Positions 13,993 to 17,695 of a stretch of DNA of 17,695 nucleotides are shown in pieces (positions within the stretch are counted from its first letter, which is position 1; the number at the start of each line of letters is the position of its first letter). Below the pieces are notes generated by a model. It ran no database searches. It was not told the origin of the DNA and worked only from the letters and a program-made list of their open reading frames with translations. The stretch spans positions 1 to 17,695 of the forward strand of contig CALGRQ010000294.1 of assembly GCA_937880795.1 (NCBI GenBank). Direction: 5' to 3'. Source of the stretch: an uncultured Dyadobacter sp. GTDB taxonomy: Bacteria; Bacteroidota; Bacteroidia; Cytophagales; Spirosomataceae. The translations under genes were made by a program, and so were the position numbers.

Positions 13993-14669
13993 AGTTACTG
14001 TTAATAGAAGATGAACCTAAAACGGTACAGTCGCTGAAACAGGGGCTGGAAGAAGACGGGTATGACGTAGATATAGCCTATGACGGTCTGATTGGTAAAC
14101 AATTGGCGCGTAATAATACGTATCAGCTTATTATTAGTGATATTATTATTCCTGGTATTAATGGAATAGACCTTTGTCGTGAAATCAGGAGTTCTGGCGA
14201 CGACACGCCCATTTTAATGCTAACGGCATTAGGTACTACGGATGATAAGGTGACTGGATTAGACGCTGGTGCGGACGACTATCTGGTAAAACCTTTTGAG
14301 TTTAAGGAATTACTTGCCCGTGTAAGAGCGCTCACCAAGCGAGCTTCGGGTGTACTACATACTGCACAATTTCTCCGATTTGCGGATCTGGAAGTTTCTT
14401 TGGATGCAAAAACCGTGCATAGATCTGGGAATAAGATAAACCTTACGGCCCGAGAGTTTAACTTACTGGTTTACCTGATCAGAAATCAGGGTCGCGTAAT
14501 ATCCAAAGTGGAAATAGCTGAACAAGTGTGGGATATAGGATTTGATACGGGTACTAATATTATTGAAGTATATGTAAATTATTTGCGTAAAAAAATAGAT
14601 AAGGATTACCCCGTAAAGCTTATTCATACACAATTCGGCATGGGTTATGTACTTAAAGTCGAAGATTAA
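13989..14669 (+). CDS. OmpR-family response regulator
   Basis: This 226-residue regulator has a receiver domain (1-120) with acidic pocket E7-D8, phosphoacceptor D51 (LIISDIIIPGINGI), T79 and K101 (YLVKPFEF). A winged-helix OmpR/PhoB DNA-binding domain follows (about 130-226; NLTAREFNLLVYLIRNQGRVISK, NIIEVYVNYLRKKID, IHTQFGMGYVLK). It is the cytosolic partner of the histidine kinase that begins within its stop codon (TAATG). The pattern is closest to CusR/CopR-like regulators of metal or envelope stress, but that similarity alone does not fix the signal. It overlaps the preceding nucleotidase gene by four bases. Confidence 0.96.
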   Translation: MKLLLIEDEPKTVQSLKQGLEEDGYDVDIAYDGLIGKQLARNNTYQLIISDIIIPGINGIDLCREIRSSGDDTPILMLTALGTTDDKVTGLDAGADDYLVKPFEFKELLARVRALTKRASGVLHTAQFLRFADLEVSLDAKTVHRSGNKINLTAREFNLLVYLIRNQGRVISKVEIAEQVWDIGFDTGTNIIEVYVNYLRKKIDKDYPVKLIHTQFGMGYVLKVED

Positions 14670-16030
14670 TGCAGATACGTACCAAGCTTACTGTTCAGTT
14701 TTCATTGCTGGTGAGTAGTATATTGCTGGTTACGTTTCTTGCTATTTATTATTTTTCCTACGAAAACCTCACCCAGGATTTTTACGACCGATTAAGATCG
14801 AAGGCGCACTCTACTGCGGGTCTTTTAGATGGTCCGGTGGTAAGTCCAGATTTGATCAAGGCACTTGAAGGTGCCAACACCGACCGGATTTACAATCAGA
14901 TCATTTTAATTTTTGATGAGCAAAACAGGCTTATATACGCAAGCTCCAATGCGAATACAAAGTCTATCCATGTATCTAGGTATTGGCTGGATGAAGTGCG
15001 AAGGGCTGGCGAAATTCGCTATACTGATGGTGAATCAAAGGTGGTGGGCTTGTATACCAAATTTCCTTTTACCAAGGCGGTTGTACTCATGGGTGCACAG
15101 GATAAAGTGGGTGAAGTAAATTTGATCAATCTGCTACAACTGCTAATCGCCTCCTTCCTGATCGCCACGATTATTGTAACTTTTGCTGGTTGGATATTTG
15201 CAAAAAGAGCTTTGCGGCCTATATCCAAGGTTATGAACGAGGTAGAGGGCATTTTACCTCAAAATTTGCATACCAGGCTGGATGTGGCCAACCAACGGGA
15301 TGAAATTGGGCGACTGATCACGACCTTTAATAACTTGTTGGATCGGATTGAAACGGCTTTTAGAATGCAAAAAATATTTGTGGCAAACGTATCTCACGAG
15401 CTAAAAAACCCACTGACCAAAATTCGTTCTCAATTAGAAGTGAGTACATTGAAGGAACGCTCCACCATTGAATATCAAATTACTATTCGTTCGGTATTGG
15501 AAGACATTCAGGAATTGGCCCAGTTATCTAATACGCTACTTGAGTTGGCGAAGGTAAGTGAAGACCAAAGGGATTTACTTACTGAAACTGTAAGGATTGA
15601 TGAGTTGCTCTTGGATTCGCGCCAGATGCTATTAGCCTCCAATAGTCATTATCATATTCATATTGATTTTGCGGATCTTCCTGAGGACGATTCTTGGTTG
15701 GAAATCGCAGGGAATTCGACATTGCTTAAAACAGCATTCCTCAATTTAATGGACAACGCGTGCAAGTTTTCCGATGATCAGACGGTTAGAGTTGCACTTT
15801 CATGCACGAAGTTGAACATCAAGCTGGTGTTTTCAGACCAGGGAAAGGGTATTCCTGAGGAAGACCAAGGACTCGTTTTTCAACCGTTTTACCGTAGTGA
15901 AAATACAGCCAATATACGAGGTTATGGTATCGGATTGTCGTTGGTGGACAGGATCGTTAGGTTACACGGTGGAACCATCAATATTAAGTCCAATAAGCCG
16001 AAGGGCGCTATTTTTACACTCGATTTATAG
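14669..16030 (+). CDS. Two-component sensor histidine kinase
   Basis: This 453-residue inner-membrane kinase has TM1 at about 8-30, an extracytoplasmic sensor of about 120 residues (31-151), and TM2 at about 152-177. A HAMP linker follows (178-230), then HisKA with the phosphorylated H243 in VSHELKNPLTKIRSQLEVS. The HATPase_c domain has its N box at LMDNACKF (N363), G1 at SDQGKGIP (D390, G392) and G2 at RGYGIGLS (G420, G422). The sensor region shows no cysteine or histidine cluster that would suggest metal binding; its ligand is unknown. It overlaps the response regulator by one base and is the last gene of the unit, closed by the terminator at 16192-16229. Confidence 0.96.
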   Translation: MQIRTKLTVQFSLLVSSILLVTFLAIYYFSYENLTQDFYDRLRSKAHSTAGLLDGPVVSPDLIKALEGANTDRIYNQIILIFDEQNRLIYASSNANTKSIHVSRYWLDEVRRAGEIRYTDGESKVVGLYTKFPFTKAVVLMGAQDKVGEVNLINLLQLLIASFLIATIIVTFAGWIFAKRALRPISKVMNEVEGILPQNLHTRLDVANQRDEIGRLITTFNNLLDRIETAFRMQKIFVANVSHELKNPLTKIRSQLEVSTLKERSTIEYQITIRSVLEDIQELAQLSNTLLELAKVSEDQRDLLTETVRIDELLLDSRQMLLASNSHYHIHIDFADLPEDDSWLEIAGNSTLLKTAFLNLMDNACKFSDDQTVRVALSCTKLNIKLVFSDQGKGIPEEDQGLVFQPFYRSENTANIRGYGIGLSLVDRIVRLHGGTINIKSNKPKGAIFTLDL

Positions 16031-16120
16031 AATGCTATCAGTCTTAGAAAAAATTTCGGGCTCTAAGTAAATTCTAATCTGTTATTAACCCACTTTTAAG
16101 TATTGATATATTTATTTGTA

Positions 16121-16136
16121 TTGTTCTAATGAACAA
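16121..16136. repeat. Inverted repeat TTGTTC-N4-GAACAA
   Basis: TTGTTC (16121-16126) and GAACAA (16131-16136) form perfect 6-bp arms around TAAT. It lies in the gap after the kinase gene, with no gene start close by on the plus strand. It could be a protein-binding site or a chance repeat. Confidence 0.35.
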
Positions 16137-16191
16137 CGTCTCCTAAGGGACAAGAATTAAATAGATTTCATTTTTTGTGGTGTTAATAAGC

Positions 16192-16229
16192 AAACTTGGC
16201 AGGTGTCTCTCACACCTGCCAAAGTTTTT
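16192..16229 (+). terminator. Intrinsic terminator of the E2-to-kinase unit
   Basis: GGCAGGTGT (16198-16206) pairs perfectly with ACACCTGCC (16212-16220). The stem extends through AAACTT/AAGTTT past one bulged A, and a T run follows at 16225-16229. It begins about 160 bases after the kinase stop. Confidence 0.88.
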
Positions 16230-16233
16230 ATAG

Positions 16234-16243
16234 GGGGTACCCC
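16234..16243. repeat. 10-bp palindrome GGGGTACCCC
   Basis: GGGGTACCCC is a perfect GC-rich palindrome in an AT-rich gap, lying exactly between the two opposing terminators. It has no loop, so it would act as a protein site if anything. Confidence 0.35.
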
Positions 16244-16250
16244 GTGCCAC

Positions 16251-16279
16251 AAAAAAAGCAGCAGATTGCTCCGCTGCTT
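16251..16279 (-). terminator. Intrinsic terminator of the desaturase gene
   Basis: Read on the minus strand, AAGCAGC (16279-16273) pairs with GCTGCTT (16262-16256) around a 10-base loop, and a run of seven T ends at 16251. It starts about 20 bases after the desaturase stop codon. Confidence 0.85.
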
Positions 16280-16299
16280 GATGACAAATGCCCGTTAGA

Positions 16300-17046
16300 C
16301 TAGTGCTTCTTTCTAATCTCTATAATTTTCATAGAACTCAATAGCTTAATCACTGGATAAGTTGGGTCTACTTCCCACCATTTAGATCCAAAATTGATAT
16401 TGTTAGGACGTTTGTGGTGATTATTTTGGAATAGTTCTCCCATCATTAAAAAATCAACGATCAATGAATTTTTCGATTTATCATCGTTGTCAAAATTTTG
16501 ATAGCCATATTTGTGGCCACTCCAGTTCACAATGGCTCCATGAATTGGCCCCATCAAGAAGTGTATAGGCAACAGGAAGAAAAATGCCCAGTGCATATCT
16601 AAATAAATGTAAGCTAATATATAAAACGCCGTATAAAGCAACGCCCATCCTGCACGGGAAAACCACGAATCCCCCAGTTTTTCAACCAAATTCCATTCAG
16701 GATAATTGCGTTCAAAACGGCTCTCTATTGCTCTTTTACGATTTAGTACCGCGTTGTATATATCTTTTGTTTCCCACATCATGGTAAATACATTTTTGGT
16801 ATGATGTGGCGAATGCGGATCCTTCTCCGTGTCACTGAACGCATGGTGCATACGGTGTAAGATGGCGTAAGCACGAGGACTTAAATAAGAAGAGCCTTGC
16901 GATATATATGTGAGCATGTAGAAAAAACGCTCCCACGATTTGCTCATGATAAACATCTTATGAGCGGAGTATCTGTGCAAAAAAAATGTTTGACAAAAAA
17001 GGGATAAGTACCAGTGGATTACAAAAACGGCAATAACGATATACAT
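16300..17046 (-). CDS. Membrane acyl-CoA/acyl-lipid desaturase
   Basis: This 248-residue integral membrane enzyme belongs to the fatty acid desaturase superfamily and inserts a double bond into acyl chains using a di-iron centre and O2. The histidine boxes are FLHRYSAH (H24, H29), HRMHH (H64, H67, H68) and LFQNNHHKRP (H210, H211), with further conserved H169 and H178 (NWSGHKYG). Hydrophobic segments lie at 1-22, 134-150 and 152-170. The QNNHH form of the last box is usual for the bacterial stearoyl-CoA-desaturase-like group. It is short compared with animal enzymes but normal for Bacteroidota. A TATTTTTG -7 element lies 31 bases before the ATG, and its own terminator follows. A role in membrane fluidity is likely; the position desaturated is unknown. 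Confidence 0.92.
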   Translation of the reverse strand: MYIVIAVFVIHWYLSLFCQTFFLHRYSAHKMFIMSKSWERFFYMLTYISQGSSYLSPRAYAILHRMHHAFSDTEKDPHSPHHTKNVFTMMWETKDIYNAVLNRKRAIESRFERNYPEWNLVEKLGDSWFSRAGWALLYTAFYILAYIYLDMHWAFFFLLPIHFLMGPIHGAIVNWSGHKYGYQNFDNDDKSKNSLIVDFLMMGELFQNNHHKRPNNINFGSKWWEVDPTYPVIKLLSSMKIIEIRKKH

Positions 17047-17077
17047 GAACTTGGATTGATTATAACTTTAGTATTTA

Positions 17078-17085
17078 CAAAAATA
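17078..17085 (-). promoter_or_regulatory. Candidate -7 element for the desaturase gene
   Basis: The minus strand reads TATTTTTG, matching TAnnTTTG at all fixed bases. It gives a leader of about 25 bases before the ATG at 17046 and suggests the desaturase is transcribed separately from the upstream DUF4159 gene. Confidence 0.4.
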
Positions 17086-17182
17086 AAAGGAACTACGCAG
17101 AATCCCATACAGTTGAAACTGAAATTGGTAATTAATTTATACCGATTCTAATATAGTTAAGTTTTGCTGGCCTAAGCCCCTT

Positions 17183-17695
17183 TTACAAGATAGAAAATGC
17201 ATATGTTAAAAGATTAGCTCCCATTTGTAGGGCCTTAAGTCTGGTTTCTTCAGAGTTGTTATATACGCTTCGGTCCTCCCAGCCATTACCCAAATCTGCT
17301 TCGTAGGAATAGTAACAAATTAACCTACCTTTCCATATAAGCCCGAATCCCTGCGCTGGTTTGCCATCATGCTCATGAATTTTTGGTAGACCTTCAGGAA
17401 AAGAATACTTCATTCGATAAATCTGATGGTCAAATGGGAGTTCAACAAAAGACAACTCCGGAAAAACTTTTTTCATTTCCCTTCGTATAAAAGGATCCAA
17501 CCCATAATTATCGTCAATATGCAAAAAGCCTCCCGCCAATAGATAATTTCGTAGATTTTCCGCGTCTGCATTCGTAAATAATACGTTGCCATGGCCGGTC
17601 ATATGAACGAAAGGGTATCCGAAAATATCTGGACTACCTGGTTCAACCACATCTTCACTAGGATGTATATTTGTGCGAAGTTCCTTGTTGCTAAA
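17183..17695 (-). CDS. DUF4159 domain protein, C-terminal 170 residues (cut by window edge)
   Basis: The minus-strand frame is open from the right window edge (bases 17695-17651 encode FSNKELRTNIHPSED) down to a TAA at 17183, so this is the C-terminal 170 residues of a longer protein; a GTG at 17650 is internal rather than the start. The sequence matches DUF4159: VVEPGSPDIFGYPFVHMTGHGN, NYLLAGGFLHIDDNYGLDPF, the Glu-Leu-Pro-Phe-Asp-His stretch, LPKIHEHDGKPAQGFGLI and DLGNGWEDRSVYN. The His-Ile-Asp-Asp-Asn-Tyr-Gly and His-Glu-His-Asp-Gly clusters look like a conserved polar site, but no activity has been assigned to the family that I know of. Any signal peptide would lie outside the window. 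Confidence 0.88.
   Translation of the reverse strand, partial: FSNKELRTNIHPSEDVVEPGSPDIFGYPFVHMTGHGNVLFTNADAENLRNYLLAGGFLHIDDNYGLDPFIRREMKKVFPELSFVELPFDHQIYRMKYSFPEGLPKIHEHDGKPAQGFGLIWKGRLICYYSYEADLGNGWEDRSVYNNSEETRLKALQMGANLLTYAFSIL

Noticed and set aside
16121..16136. LexA-type SOS box
   Set aside because: The known Gram-positive box is GAAC-N4-GTTC; here the arms are in the opposite order, and no SOS gene adjoins it.
1..17695. tRNA, rRNA, CRISPR array, prophage or complete insertion sequence
   Set aside because: No cloverleaf, rRNA motif, spaced direct repeats, transposase, integrase or phage gene was seen on either strand.

Overview
The window looks like an ordinary chromosomal stretch from a member of the Bacteroidota, most likely a Cytophagales-type gliding or soil/freshwater bacterium. 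Four things point there: a secreted protein with a type IX secretion (T9SS) C-terminal sorting domain, the gliding-motility accessory protein GldC, the long three-domain form of IspG, and several small families typical of this phylum (a DUF6728-like membrane protein, DUF4197, DUF4159). Several genes also have the Bacteroidota promoter -7 element TAnnTTTG just upstream. I see no rRNA, tRNA, CRISPR array, complete insertion sequence or prophage.

Layout. 1-264: the start of a NUDIX hydrolase (minus strand, cut by the edge), divergent from a cation diffusion facilitator metal transporter (303-1322), which is followed closely by a Tat-exported TIM-barrel sugar isomerase/epimerase-like protein (1339-2265). 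A long bidirectional hairpin separates these from the minus-strand pair queD-folE (3410-2348), two sequential enzymes of pterin/7-deazaguanine metabolism. 3420-5265: an FHS-type sugar MFS transporter with a probable promoter carrying AAACGTT repeats, a strong terminator, and a perfect LacI-type palindrome behind it. 5266-6546: a T9SS-secreted protein with an unrecognised N-terminal half. 6917-9481: ispG, a 59-residue membrane protein, and a MmcQ/YjbR-like protein, the last two coupled by an ATGA overlap.

9546-10677 (minus): gldC and a DUF4197 lipoprotein, separated from the plus-strand cinA (10787-12055) by a divergent promoter region. 12173-16030: four genes whose ends overlap by 1 to 4 bases, namely a 2-oxoacid dehydrogenase E2 subunit, an NT5C-type 5'-nucleotidase, an OmpR-family response regulator and its histidine kinase. 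Two back-to-back terminators then close this unit and the opposing acyl-lipid desaturase gene (17046-16300). The window ends inside a DUF4159 protein on the minus strand.

Most genes are core metabolism or envelope functions. The best candidates for new biology are modest: the probable repressor sites around the sugar transporter, the paired RNA hairpins between cinA and the E2 gene, the unusually tight E2/nucleotidase/two-component unit, and the unknown globular half of the T9SS cargo. I found no clear evidence of a wholly new system.
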